A stretch of 64,000 nt of DNA from Chryseobacterium sp. MYb264 (GTDB taxonomy: Bacteria > Bacteroidota > Bacteroidia > Flavobacteriales > Weeksellaceae): assembly GCF_035974275.1 (NCBI RefSeq), contig NZ_CP142422.1, positions 3,100,001 to 3,164,000 of the forward strand. Reading direction: 5' to 3'. The number at the start of each line of letters is the position of its first letter. The first letter of the stretch is position 1. Shown piece after piece: positions 17,488-26,461 of the stretch. Below the pieces are notes generated by a model. It worked only from the letters and a program-made list of their open reading frames with translations. It ran no database searches and was not told the DNA's origin. The translations under genes were made by a program, and so were the position numbers.

Positions 17488-18687
17488 ATGGGTCAAAAAA
17501 TTGCCATCACAGGAATGGGCATCATTTCCGCCATTGGAAACAATGTTGGGGAAAATTTAATTTCGTTAAAATCCAGAAAACACGGAATTTCAGACATTAG
17601 CTTGTTTGAAACCCGCCATGCCGGAAACATCAAAACGGGCGAAATAAAATTATCTAATGGAGATCTTGTTGAAAAACTTCAGTTAAGTGAAGGTAACAAC
17701 GCGACAAGAACCTCTTTATTAGGGATGGTTGCCGCAAAAGAAGCTGTAGAAAGCGCCGGAATTTTCGATATTAATGAATATAAAACCGGACTAATTTCCT
17801 CAACCAGCGTTGGCGGAATGGATATTACTGAAAAATATTTCTACACTTACGAAGACTTTCCTGAAAAGCAAAAATATATTGACGCTCATGATGCCGGAAA
17901 TTCATCACTGCTGATTGCAGATTATTTGGGTCTACAAGGTATGGTTTCCACGATCAGTACAGCCTGTTCGTCTGCGGCAAATGCCATTATGATGGGCGCA
18001 AAACTCATTAAAAATGGAATTTTAGACCGTGTTATTGTTGGCGGAACAGATTCCCTTTCAAAATTTACTCTGAATGGTTTCAATACGTTGATGATTTTAA
18101 CAGATTCATACAACACCCCTTTCGATAATGACAGAAAAGGGCTGAATTTAGGTGAAGCAGCCGCTTTCATCGTTTTGGAATCCGATGAAATCGTAAAAAA
18201 AGAAAACAAAAAAGTTCTGGGTTACCTTTCGGGCTATGGAAATGCTAACGATGCGCATCACCAAACCGCTTCTTCGGAAAACGGACAAGGTGCTTATTTA
18301 GCGATGGAAAAAGCTTTGAAAGTTTCAGGATTAGATAAAGAAAACATCGATTACATCAACGTTCATGGAACGGCAACGCCGAATAATGATTTGTCTGAAG
18401 GCATTGCCATGATTCGAATTTTCGGAGAAAACAATGTTCCTGAATTCAGTTCTACAAAAGCTTTTACAGGTCATACTTTAGCAGCTGCTGCGGGAATTGA
18501 AGCCGTGTATTCGTTATTGGCGATTCAAAACAATCTTATTTTCCCCAATCTGAATTTTAAAACTAAAATGGAAGAATTTGAATTGATTCCTGTGACTGAA
18601 CTTAAAGAGAAAAATATCAACCACGTTCTTTCGAATTCCTTTGGTTTTGGAGGAAATTGTTCCACTTTAATTTTCTCAAAATCATGA
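17488..18687 (+). CDS. Beta-ketoacyl-ACP synthase II-type (KS of a KS/CLF pair)
   Basis: A 399-residue ketosynthase with Cys160 in STACSSAANAIM, His293 in NVHGTATPNND and His329 in AFTGHTLAAAAG. The stop overlaps the start of the next, Cys-less ketosynthase (ATGA), which suggests a heterodimer like the KS/CLF pairs of aryl polyene and type II polyketide systems. It would extend the polyene chain on the ACP encoded just upstream. Confidence 0.9.
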   Translation: MGQKIAITGMGIISAIGNNVGENLISLKSRKHGISDISLFETRHAGNIKTGEIKLSNGDLVEKLQLSEGNNATRTSLLGMVAAKEAVESAGIFDINEYKTGLISSTSVGGMDITEKYFYTYEDFPEKQKYIDAHDAGNSSLLIADYLGLQGMVSTISTACSSAANAIMMGAKLIKNGILDRVIVGGTDSLSKFTLNGFNTLMILTDSYNTPFDNDRKGLNLGEAAAFIVLESDEIVKKENKKVLGYLSGYGNANDAHHQTASSENGQGAYLAMEKALKVSGLDKENIDYINVHGTATPNNDLSEGIAMIRIFGENNVPEFSSTKAFTGHTLAAAAGIEAVYSLLAIQNNLIFPNLNFKTKMEEFELIPVTELKEKNINHVLSNSFGFGGNCSTLIFSKS

Positions 18688-19745
18688 GTCCAGTTTACAT
18701 CAACAGTGCAACCTGCATCTCAGTTCAGGACACTTTAAATGAAAATTTCATCCAAAATTTGAAGCCTGAACATTCAACTCAGGTTTTAAAAGCTATTGAA
18801 CCCAATTACAAAGAATTCATTCCACCCGCGGCAAGCAGAAGAATGTCTAAAACTGTAAAAATGAGCTCTGTAGCTTCAAAACATGCTTTACAAGAAGCAG
18901 GAATCGAAAATCCTGATGCGATTATCGTCGGAACAGGAATGGGCTGTTCCCAGGATTCTGAAAAATTTCTTAAAAATGTACTGGATAATGATGAAGAGTT
19001 TCTGACTCCGACGTTTTTTATTCAATCCACACACAATACGGTGGCAGGGCAAATTGCTTTAGGTCTGCAATGTCACGCGTACAATTTCACGTATGTAAAC
19101 ACTTCTTCCTCTCTTGAATTTGCATTTTTAGATGCCAAATTGCAGATCAACGACGGTGAAGCAGAAAACGTGTTGGTAGGTTCAGCAGACGAGCAAACCG
19201 ACCGAACAATGCAATTGTATAAATTAAACAAAACCATTAAAAAAGAAGAAAATCTCCCCGTTGATTATCTGAACTCAACAACAGATGGTGTTATGTGGGG
19301 CGAAGGAGCAAGCTTTTTTGTTTTAGGAAAAGATAAAGCAGAAAATCATTATGCTCAATTACATGATATTCAAATTAGTAATAAATTAGATTTAGACAAA
19401 ACTCAGCAATTTATTGAAGGTTTTTTAGCTAAAAATAATTTAACAGCGAATGATATTGATGCTGTGATTTTAGGTTTCAGCGGAGATTCAAAATCGGATG
19501 TTTATTATACAAAAGCAATGAATGTATTTGAAGATTCAGCATTATTGTATTACAAACATTTGAGTGGAGAATTTAATACGGCGAGTGGTTTTTCAACATT
19601 TATAGCTTGTCATATTCTGAAAAATCAGGAGATTCCTGAGGTGATGATGATTAATGATTTGAAAAAAGAAGAAGTTAAAAATATTTTGCTTTATAATCAT
19701 TTGGGAGGAAATGACCATAGTTTGGTTTTGTTGGGGAAAGCTTAA
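18684..19745 (+). CDS. Chain-length-factor-like ketosynthase lacking the active-site cysteine
   Basis: I start this at 18684 (ATG overlapping the KS stop), giving 353 residues; an earlier in-frame ATG at 18657 lies inside the upstream gene. The fold is ketosynthase-like (GTGMGCSQDSEKF; TPTFFIQSTHNTVAGQIAL), but the nucleophile elbow reads VNTSSSLEFAF, with Ser in place of Cys near residue 142. HGT and GH motifs are missing. It resembles the chain length factors that pair with the KS upstream. It likely sets chain length or stability of the pair and is not itself a condensing enzyme. This is inference from sequence and gene order. Confidence 0.85.
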   Translation: MSPVYINSATCISVQDTLNENFIQNLKPEHSTQVLKAIEPNYKEFIPPAASRRMSKTVKMSSVASKHALQEAGIENPDAIIVGTGMGCSQDSEKFLKNVLDNDEEFLTPTFFIQSTHNTVAGQIALGLQCHAYNFTYVNTSSSLEFAFLDAKLQINDGEAENVLVGSADEQTDRTMQLYKLNKTIKKEENLPVDYLNSTTDGVMWGEGASFFVLGKDKAENHYAQLHDIQISNKLDLDKTQQFIEGFLAKNNLTANDIDAVILGFSGDSKSDVYYTKAMNVFEDSALLYYKHLSGEFNTASGFSTFIACHILKNQEIPEVMMINDLKKEEVKNILLYNHLGGNDHSLVLLGKA

Positions 19746-19785
19746 TTTGCTGAATTATTTTTAACACAAAATAATTAAGTCTCTG

Positions 19786-19864
19786 TGTCATTCAGAACGA
19801 AACGCAGTGGAGCGTGGAATCTAAGCAACGTTAAAGTTCTCGCTGGGATTCCTACGGAATGACA
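19786..19864. repeat. 79-bp element with TGTCATTC inverted ends
   Basis: TGTCATTC at 19786-19793 and its inverse GAATGACA at 19857-19864 bound a short sequence (CAGAACGAAACGCAGTGG ... GGGATTCCTACG). It lies between the CLF-like gene and the deacetylase. Such short elements, with CATTC...GAATG ends and GTGGAATC/GGGATTCC parts, look like dispersed palindromic repeats. No gene overlaps it. Confidence 0.7.
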
Positions 19865-19913
19865 AACGCACCACACGGAATATTTTAAACCAAAAATTCA
19901 AAAACAATAAAAG

Positions 19914-20660
19914 ATGAAACATTACTCATTTATCCTGTTTTATATTTTGTGCAACGTTTTTATTTGTGCGTTTCACGGGACTTTTTGGGTATACATATTT
20001 TGTTTTTTGCTGTTTTCAGCAGTCGTAATTTGGGGTTCCTTCGATATTACTTTAGGATATTTTGTCAATAGCATTACTCACAAAAGAACGAAAATCAAGG
20101 AGGTAGCTTTGACTTTTGATGACGGTCCGACTGAATTTACTCCGAAATTTTTAGATCTATTAAAAGAAAATAAGGTGAAAGCCACCTTTTTCTGTATCGG
20201 AAAACAGATTGAAAAATATCCGGAAACTTTTCAAAGGATTATAGCAGAAGGTCATACCATTGGAAACCATACCCTTTCTCATTCGAATACAACCGGATTT
20301 TTATCGACTTCAAAAATGGTTGAGGAAATTGAAAGATGCGATGAAGTGATGTTGAAAACCGGAGGTATAAAAACCAATTTATACCGTCCGCCTTTCGGAG
20401 TTACCAATCCGAATATAGCAAAAACCATCAAAAAAACTCAAAAACAAAGCATCGGCTGGAATGTTCGTTCACTCGACACCATAACAGAAGATCAGAAAAA
20501 AATTTACCAAAAAGTCACAAAAGGATTAAAGAAAGGAAGCATCATTCTTCTTCACGACACATCAGAAAAAACGTATAATGTTTTGGCAGATTTATTAGTA
20601 TTTTTGAAGGATAAAAAATACTCAACTTTTACAATTGATAATATTTTAATAAAAAGATAA
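19914..20660 (+). CDS. Polysaccharide deacetylase (NodB-type, membrane-anchored)
   Basis: A 248-residue protein with two N-terminal hydrophobic stretches (residues 4-23 and 24-50), then a NodB domain. The metal and catalytic motifs are visible: VALTFDDGPTE with Asp69-Asp70, and HTIGNHTLSHSN with His119 and His123; RPPFGVTN and LHDTS complete the set. It probably removes acetyl groups from a peptidoglycan or surface glycan in the periplasm. Similar deacetylases occur in flexirubin loci, with unclear role there. Confidence 0.85.
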   Translation: MKHYSFILFYILCNVFICAFHGTFWVYIFCFLLFSAVVIWGSFDITLGYFVNSITHKRTKIKEVALTFDDGPTEFTPKFLDLLKENKVKATFFCIGKQIEKYPETFQRIIAEGHTIGNHTLSHSNTTGFLSTSKMVEEIERCDEVMLKTGGIKTNLYRPPFGVTNPNIAKTIKKTQKQSIGWNVRSLDTITEDQKKIYQKVTKGLKKGSIILLHDTSEKTYNVLADLLVFLKDKKYSTFTIDNILIKR

Positions 20661-20831
20661 TTTTAACACTTTAGTTAATTAAAGTTAGAGACATACCCTA
20701 TAAAAAGATCATTTCAATTTTTTCCTGAAAATCTTTGATTTTTTATCTTTTGTTCGCTTTTGATTTCTAATTTGAATTAAAAAAAAATTAATCTTTTGTG
20801 ACTTTTGTCGTTAAATTGAAAACGTTCAACA

Positions 20832-21458
20832 ATGATTAAAAATACTGCTCTTGGAGCATTTCTATTGATTTCAAGCTTCTTTTTTGCACAAAATACGGCA
20901 ATGTCGGGAGCGGAAGCAAAAGCATTTGTCTCCCAAGTTTCATCGGAGGCTAAAGAAATAAAAACTTTACAGGCGGATTTTACCCAAACCAAGAAAATGG
21001 ATTTTTTGGATAAAAGCATCATCACTTCAGGGCGAATGTCATTAAAAACGCCGAATACTCTGAGTTGGAAATACACAAAACCTTATCAATACGGCATTGT
21101 TTTTAAGGATAATAAAATTTTCATCAATGATCAGGGGAAAAAGTCCTCTGTGGACGCCAAAAGTAAAACGTTTGAAAAAATTAATAAACTGATTGTGGGA
21201 AGTTCAAACGGTCAGATGTTTAACGACCCTGAGTTTTCTGTTAGTTATTTTAAAAACGCAACTTCCAATATTGCAAAATTTACTCCGAAAACAGCACAAT
21301 TACTGAAATATATTAAGCAAATCGAGCTTCATTTTCCTAAGAATCAAGCAACAGTTTCGCAGGTAAATATGACGGAAGCTTCAGGAGATACAACCAATAT
21401 TATTTTCAAAAATACAAAGATCAATGCGCCGATTGCTGCTTCAGAATTCAGTTTATAG
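20832..21458 (+). CDS. LolA-like periplasmic outer-membrane lipoprotein carrier
   Basis: A 208-residue protein with a signal peptide (residues 1-19, cut after FAQ) and the LolA pattern: IKTLQADFTQTKKMDFLDKSIITSGRMSLKTPNTLSWKY, followed by FVKDNKIFINDQ-like strands. LolA carriers bring acylated substrates from the inner to the outer membrane. In aryl polyene and flexirubin loci such a carrier probably delivers the pigment rather than lipoproteins; that is inferred. It overlaps the following lipoprotein gene by 35 bases. Confidence 0.85.
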   Translation: MIKNTALGAFLLISSFFFAQNTAMSGAEAKAFVSQVSSEAKEIKTLQADFTQTKKMDFLDKSIITSGRMSLKTPNTLSWKYTKPYQYGIVFKDNKIFINDQGKKSSVDAKSKTFEKINKLIVGSSNGQMFNDPEFSVSYFKNATSNIAKFTPKTAQLLKYIKQIELHFPKNQATVSQVNMTEASGDTTNIIFKNTKINAPIAASEFSL

Positions 21459-22059
21459 TTTGATTTTTTTATTGTTTGTTTCCTGCAAAACATACCAGTT
21501 AACAGACGTACAATCTCTTCCTAATTCTGAAAAGATGGTTGAAAATTTATACTTTTCTTCCAATGAAGATTATGTTTATAAATGTCAGATGGATATTTAT
21601 AAAAATCATGTAAGCGGAATTTTGATTATTAAGAAAATCAACGAAACGACGCACCGTGTTGCCATGACTTCTGATTTCGGAAACAAATTAATTGATTTTG
21701 AGATTTCAGAAAATAATTTTAAGCTCAACTATGTTCTTCCTGATCTGGATAAAAAAATTGTGATTAATTTTTTAAAGAATGATTTTCAACAGCTTTTAAA
21801 AAGACAATATCCTGTCACTGAAAGTTTTGAAAATAAAAATTCAAAAATCTATCTTTCAAAAATTGATAAAAATGTCTACTACTTGTTTTTTAACAAGGAA
21901 AATGGGGTTCTAAACCAGATCATTTACACAAAAAGTAATAAGGAAAAAATCGATTTTACTTTTGATGCAAAAAAACATATCTTCGCGGATAGTTTGAATC
22001 TTCAGCATAAAGACTTTAAGATCAACATCAAGCTATTTCAGATCAACGAAATTGAATAA
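21424..22059 (+). CDS. Conserved lipoprotein of the pigment locus, function unknown
   Basis: A 211-residue protein. The start lies within the LolA-like gene (35-base overlap); from this ATG the N-terminus MRRLLLQNSVYSLIFLLFVSC forms a signal peptide with lipobox LFVSC. The rest reads as alternating strands (YKCQMDIYKNHVSGILIIKKI), compatible with a small beta-rich, lipid-binding domain. It follows the LolA-like carrier and precedes a beta-barrel protein, so it may be the outer-membrane acceptor of the exported pigment, analogous to LolB. That role is inferred. Confidence 0.65.
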   Translation: MRRLLLQNSVYSLIFLLFVSCKTYQLTDVQSLPNSEKMVENLYFSSNEDYVYKCQMDIYKNHVSGILIIKKINETTHRVAMTSDFGNKLIDFEISENNFKLNYVLPDLDKKIVINFLKNDFQQLLKRQYPVTESFENKNSKIYLSKIDKNVYYLFFNKENGVLNQIIYTKSNKEKIDFTFDAKKHIFADSLNLQHKDFKINIKLFQINEIE

Positions 22060-22066
22060 CTAAACC

Positions 22067-22669
22067 ATGAAAAAACTATCATTATTACTTGTATTACTAA
22101 TTTCAGGCGTATCTTTTGCGCAGGTAACCTTTAATCCGGGAATCAGAGCAGGCGCCAATTTTTCACATTTTACAAATGATGAAAACTACAGCTATTATTG
22201 GGGAAATAATTACTATGACACCCATACGGTAAACATGAATTTCAAAACGAAAACCGACTTTTATATAGGTTTGTTTGGTAATATCCGTTTTGCTAAATTT
22301 TATGCGTTACAGCCGGAGATCAACTATTCAAGACAGGGAACTAAAATGGATACCAACATCAACGACTGGAACGGACAGACTCTTACAGCGACCTATGTGG
22401 GCGTACAGATTGTCAACAAGTTCTATTTCAATAAGTTCAATATTCATTTCGGTCCGACATTGGATTTTTTGGTTGAAAATAAAAATTTTGATGCTGAAAA
22501 TGAAATAGATCTTGGTCTTACAGCCGGTTTAGGATTTGATATTACAAAAAACTTTGGCGTGGAAGCAAGAGTGAAAAAGGGATTTATTCCGGTATATTAC
22601 TTTAATAATAATCATTCTAATGTCACTTTTCAGGCCGGAGTTTATTATACCTTTAACATGAAAAAATAA
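22067..22669 (+). CDS. Outer-membrane beta-barrel protein (PorT-like family)
   Basis: A 200-residue protein with signal peptide MKKLSLLLVLLISGVSFAQ and alternating strands with aromatic girdles: GIRAGANFSHFT, KTDFYIGLFGNIRFAKFYALQPEINYSRQGT (noncontiguous), and the final strand FQAGVYYTF ending in an aromatic plus basic tail. This is the usual eight-stranded PorT-like barrel of Bacteroidota. It sits between the lipoprotein and a hotdog gene and may be part of outer-membrane assembly of the pigment. Confidence 0.8.
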   Translation: MKKLSLLLVLLISGVSFAQVTFNPGIRAGANFSHFTNDENYSYYWGNNYYDTHTVNMNFKTKTDFYIGLFGNIRFAKFYALQPEINYSRQGTKMDTNINDWNGQTLTATYVGVQIVNKFYFNKFNIHFGPTLDFLVENKNFDAENEIDLGLTAGLGFDITKNFGVEARVKKGFIPVYYFNNNHSNVTFQAGVYYTFNMKK

Positions 22670-22674
22670 TTTTA

Positions 22675-23055
22675 ATGCAGACTATTCTTACAGACTTTTA
22701 CACTTTAGAATCATATGAACAGGCAGAAAACGGAAGTTTTACTGCCAAGATCACTTTAAATAAAGATCATGATATTTTCAAAGGTCATTTTCCGGGAAAC
22801 CCCGTGACACCAGGCGTATGCATGATGCAAATCGTAAAAGAACTGACAGAAGAATTTACTGGGTTAAAATTATTCTTAAAAACCGCCTCAAATGTGAAAT
22901 TTATGGCGATTATCAACCCGTTTGAAACACCGGATTTAAAATTGCAACTCGATATTACACAGAGTGACGATGATGTCAAAGTAAAAAATATCACTTCTTT
23001 TGGCGAGACTATTGCATTAAAAATGTCAGTAAACTATAAAAAATTGACATCATGA
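22675..23055 (+). CDS. FabA/FabZ-like hotdog dehydratase
   Basis: A 126-residue hotdog protein with FKGHFPGNPVTPGVCMMQIVKELTE. The His in GHFPGNPVTPG is at the FabA/FabZ active site, while the helix glutamate is replaced by Gln (MMQIVKE), so activity may be altered. It resembles the ApeI-like hotdogs of aryl polyene loci. The third hotdog protein of this arm, it is translationally coupled to the following gene (ATGA). Confidence 0.8.
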   Translation: MQTILTDFYTLESYEQAENGSFTAKITLNKDHDIFKGHFPGNPVTPGVCMMQIVKELTEEFTGLKLFLKTASNVKFMAIINPFETPDLKLQLDITQSDDDVKVKNITSFGETIALKMSVNYKKLTS

Positions 23056-23528
23056 AACTAATTTTTTCATTTTTAACTGCTTTTTTTCTTTTTTTTCAAT
23101 CGGATCTTGAGTCTTTAAGAGACAGCTATGCCAAAGCAAATGCCTCTGATGTGAACACAGAAGCATTTATCAATATTGCTGATAAACAGCCAGGTTCTGA
23201 TGCGGTGACGAAGGGTTATAAAGCCGCGGCAAAGATCATGGAAGCAAAAATTGCAAAATCCAACAGAAAAGCTTTGGTAAAGGAAGGAGCCACTCATCTT
23301 GAAGCCGTTATTAAAAGTAACCCGAATAATGCTGAATTGAGATTAATCCGAATGAGCGTACAGGAAAACATTCCTAAAATCGTAGGTTACAGAGGAAGTT
23401 TAAAAGATGATAAAGCTTATCTTTTAAGTAATTATACAAAGCAGAATCCCGCTCTAAAAAATTATATTAAAAGATTTGCCGCTCAGTCCAAAACGATGAC
23501 CGATGCTGAAAAAGCAACCTTAAAATAA
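23052..23528 (+). CDS. Secreted protein of unknown function, TPR-like
   Basis: A 158-residue protein with a signal peptide (MKLIFSFLTAFFLFFQS) and a helical body: FINIADKQPGSDAVTKGYKAAAKIMEAKIA, then a repeat-like second half with NPNNAELRLIRMSVQENIPKI and ends TDAEKATLK. The helix pattern suggests TPR-like packing but no motif is clear. It starts four bases inside the preceding hotdog gene. Conserved proteins like this occur in flexirubin loci; its role is unknown. Confidence 0.65.
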   Translation: MKLIFSFLTAFFLFFQSDLESLRDSYAKANASDVNTEAFINIADKQPGSDAVTKGYKAAAKIMEAKIAKSNRKALVKEGATHLEAVIKSNPNNAELRLIRMSVQENIPKIVGYRGSLKDDKAYLLSNYTKQNPALKNYIKRFAAQSKTMTDAEKATLK

Positions 23529-23532
23529 ACCC

Positions 23533-24705
23533 ATGACCCTGCCTGAAATACAACATGCGATTTCTGAAAAGAAAATCTGTGTTTTAATACCCACCTATAA
23601 TAACGAAAAAACTCTAAGAAGAGTGATCGACGGCGTTCTCGATTACACCGAAAGTACTATGGTGGTTAATGACGGCTCTACTGATTCAACTAAGGAAATT
23701 TTAAACCAATATTCTCAAATTAGCGTAATTAATTTACCTGAGAATAAAGGAAAAGGCAATGCCCTGAAAATAGGCTTCAGAAAGGCAAAAGAACAGGGTT
23801 ATCATTATGCGATAACCATTGACTCTGACGGGCAGCATTACCCCGATGATCTGCCTGTTTTCGTGGAAGCCCTTCTGAATGAAAAGGATGACGCTCTACT
23901 TATTGGAAACAGAAATATGGCTCAGGACGGGATTCCAAAAAAAAGCAGTTTTGGAAACCGTTTCTCTAATTTTTGGTTCTGGTTTGAAACAGGAATAAAA
24001 CTAGAAGATACACAATCGGGTTATCGATTATATCCTCTACATAAAATTCCGAAAAAATATTTTACACCAAAATTTGAGTTTGAGATTGAAATTATTGTAA
24101 GAACAGCCTGGCGACACGTTCCCGTGAAGAATGTTCCGGTAAAAGTTCTCTATGATCCGGCAGAAAGGGTTTCCCACTTCAGGCCATTCAAAGACTTTAC
24201 GAGAATCAGCATTCTGAATACCATTTTAGTGACGATTACCCTTCTTTATATTATTCCGCGAAACTTCGTGAATAATTTCAAAAAAAAAAGCTTTAAAAGA
24301 TTTATTCAGGAAGATGTTTTAGAAAGTGACGGAACCAACCGCACCAAAGCTTTTTCTATTGCCTTAGGAGTATTTGTAGGACTTTCTCCTTTTTGGGGTT
24401 TTCACACCTTGCTGGTGATTTCTCTGGCTGTACTTTTCAAACTCAACAAAGTACTGGCTTTTGTGGCTTCCAATGTAAGCTTACCACCGTTTATTCCTTT
24501 TATCATTGCTGCTTCTCTGTTTTTAGGAGCACCGTTTGTATCTGGCAACAGCAATATTTTAAGTCAGGATCTTAATTTTGAACTGGTGAAGAATAATTTA
24601 CTTCAATACGTGATCGGAAGCTCTATTTTGGCAAGCACACTATCTGCCATTGCCGGAATTACCACCTTTTTATTCTTGAATAAGGTCAGTCCGGAGAATA
24701 ATTAA
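23533..24705 (+). CDS. GT2 glycosyltransferase fused to a DUF2062 membrane domain
   Basis: A 390-residue protein. Residues ~15-240 are a GT2 (DPM1/YcbB-like) fold: VLIPTYNNEKTLRRVID, MVVNDGSTDST with the acid pair, AITIDSDGQHYPDDL and NTILVTITLL. Residues ~275-390 form a DUF2062 domain of three or four helices (FSIALGVFVGLSPFWGFHTLL, where the P-x-W-G-x-H block is typical). Fusions of GT2 with DUF2062 are common in Bacteroidota pigment loci. It closes the rightward arm; the convergent C45 gene ends two bases away. Confidence 0.85.
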   Translation: MTLPEIQHAISEKKICVLIPTYNNEKTLRRVIDGVLDYTESTMVVNDGSTDSTKEILNQYSQISVINLPENKGKGNALKIGFRKAKEQGYHYAITIDSDGQHYPDDLPVFVEALLNEKDDALLIGNRNMAQDGIPKKSSFGNRFSNFWFWFETGIKLEDTQSGYRLYPLHKIPKKYFTPKFEFEIEIIVRTAWRHVPVKNVPVKVLYDPAERVSHFRPFKDFTRISILNTILVTITLLYIIPRNFVNNFKKKSFKRFIQEDVLESDGTNRTKAFSIALGVFVGLSPFWGFHTLLVISLAVLFKLNKVLAFVASNVSLPPFIPFIIAASLFLGAPFVSGNSNILSQDLNFELVKNNLLQYVIGSSILASTLSAIAGITTFLFLNKVSPENN

Positions 24706-24706
24706 T

Positions 24707-26461
24707 TTATTTCAGCTTTTTAAGCGTTTTATTTAAATATTTTTCAACATCCTGTTGATCAGGAACTGTTGTAATTTCCTTAGTTAAAGCCTTTTCAAAT
24801 TGAACTTTTGCTATAGAATATTCTTTTTGGCTAAAATAGTATTTTCCGGAAAGGTGATAAACCAGCCAAAACTCAGGATTCAAAGACTGATAATGACTGA
24901 TAAAATCTTCTGAAAGAATTTTCTTTTTATAAATTGCATCTTCAATTTGAGAAGTCATTTTTTTATACTCTTCGTAATTTTTAAACTCCTCAGAATCTGC
25001 GAAAGGATCTCTCGTGATATTTACATCTGATTTTGCCAACTCACCGCTTTTTAATCTTCTATCGGAAAAAATTTCATTTAAATCATAACATACAAATTCC
25101 CCCAACTGATACGGATTGGACGATACCCAAACCAGTTTTTTCTGAGGCGAAAAAATGACCGCGTGATGTGCCAGTAATTGGTTAATCGCCTTTTCATTCC
25201 CATACCCTATCTTTTCTCCTTTCAACCCGGATTTATCTCTTAAAATAGCCACCATTTTCTCAGGATTCAGCTTTTTATTTTCCTGTAAAAGTTCCTGAAG
25301 CTTTTCATAACGGTATTCAGAATGGCTTTCTGCAATTTGTTTTTGATTTCTTTTGTCATCTTTGTAAGCATCCGACTGAAAATGGTTGGTACAGAAAACA
25401 CGGCTCGTATTCTCCACTTTGTACACTCCGAAATTATCCGGCGAAACTTCAATAATTACCGCATTTTTATCATTCGCGCTTCCCACTAAAATAGATTCTG
25501 AAACAAAAACTTTTCGCTTTTTAGCAATTTCAATCGCCTCCTCAATGTTTTTGGCATATTGTAAAATTTCCCGTGTTACCAAAGAAATCGGAGTTTTTGC
25601 CGTCAGCGGAATTTTAGATTTTCCGGCGTTGATCGTTACCGTAATTCCCTCCTTATTCATTCCCGAAACAACACCAATCATTCCCGGCCAGCTCACCGAC
25701 AGATAAGGAATTCCGTCTTCAGGCTCTACAAATTCCACCATTTTATTTTTAGAGAAATCATCTCCCACATAGAAGTCGAAGTTTCTTCCGATCAGCAAAT
25801 CTTCATCCTCTGTATTTTCATTCCACACCGCCAGAGAGGTGCAGCCGACCACCATCAGATCCCGCATTGCGTGACCAATATCATGAGCTCCGTGCAGATA
25901 TAAACTTCTCATAAATTTCGGTGCGATAAAGTCATATTTATCTGATGAATACTGGGATAATCCATATAATTCCGCCTGAAAATCTTCACGAATATTGAGA
26001 TACATTTTACGATTATACCATTTCAGAAAACCGCGCAATAAGTTTTGCTTAAACTTCGACGGAACAAAGCCTTCCACTTTAGAAAAGAAAATTTCTTCCT
26101 GTTTCTGCATCAGATTCTGCGTTAAAGCTCCATTGTTATATCCCAACTGCAAAGGATTTCCTTTAATATATAATTCCCAAAGCTGTTGCTTATTTTTCGT
26201 TAAATAATTTTCATTAAAACTAAAAGTTGAATCGTTAATTTTACTGACTTTTGGAATTTCAAGCGAATATTGCTTGACATCAGGAATGTGTTTGATAGAT
26301 TTTCTGATTCCGCAAGATGAGAGAATAAAGCTAAGGTTTAGGCTTAGAAAAATTAAGGTTAAAAGACGAAACCGGAAATCTATCTTTGTACGTTTAGATT
26401 CGCCAATACGCTTCATTCCATTCCGAATGGCGGCATCAACCAAATTATTTCCTTTCACCAT
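24707..26461 (-). CDS. C45-family autoproteolytic acyltransferase/hydrolase, lipoprotein
   Basis: The 584-residue frame begins at ATG 26461; a second ATG at 26416 gives a cleaner start, since the N-terminus then leads into a hydrophobic stretch and a lipobox LSSC (Cys50 of the long form). The core has VVGCTSLAVWNENTEDEDLLIGRNFDFY, where Cys207 would be the nucleophile released by autoproteolysis in the penicillin-acylase-like (C45) family, then GVVSGMNKEGITVTINAGKS. The C-terminal part has a TPR-like HLSGKYYFSQKEYSIAKVQFEKAL. C45 proteins of this type are found in flexirubin loci; the substrate may be an acyl intermediate. It overlaps the upstream oxidoreductase gene. Confidence 0.78.
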   Translation of the reverse strand: MVKGNNLVDAAIRNGMKRIGESKRTKIDFRFRLLTLIFLSLNLSFILSSCGIRKSIKHIPDVKQYSLEIPKVSKINDSTFSFNENYLTKNKQQLWELYIKGNPLQLGYNNGALTQNLMQKQEEIFFSKVEGFVPSKFKQNLLRGFLKWYNRKMYLNIREDFQAELYGLSQYSSDKYDFIAPKFMRSLYLHGAHDIGHAMRDLMVVGCTSLAVWNENTEDEDLLIGRNFDFYVGDDFSKNKMVEFVEPEDGIPYLSVSWPGMIGVVSGMNKEGITVTINAGKSKIPLTAKTPISLVTREILQYAKNIEEAIEIAKKRKVFVSESILVGSANDKNAVIIEVSPDNFGVYKVENTSRVFCTNHFQSDAYKDDKRNQKQIAESHSEYRYEKLQELLQENKKLNPEKMVAILRDKSGLKGEKIGYGNEKAINQLLAHHAVIFSPQKKLVWVSSNPYQLGEFVCYDLNEIFSDRRLKSGELAKSDVNITRDPFADSEEFKNYEEYKKMTSQIEDAIYKKKILSEDFISHYQSLNPEFWLVYHLSGKYYFSQKEYSIAKVQFEKALTKEITTVPDQQDVEKYLNKTLKKLK

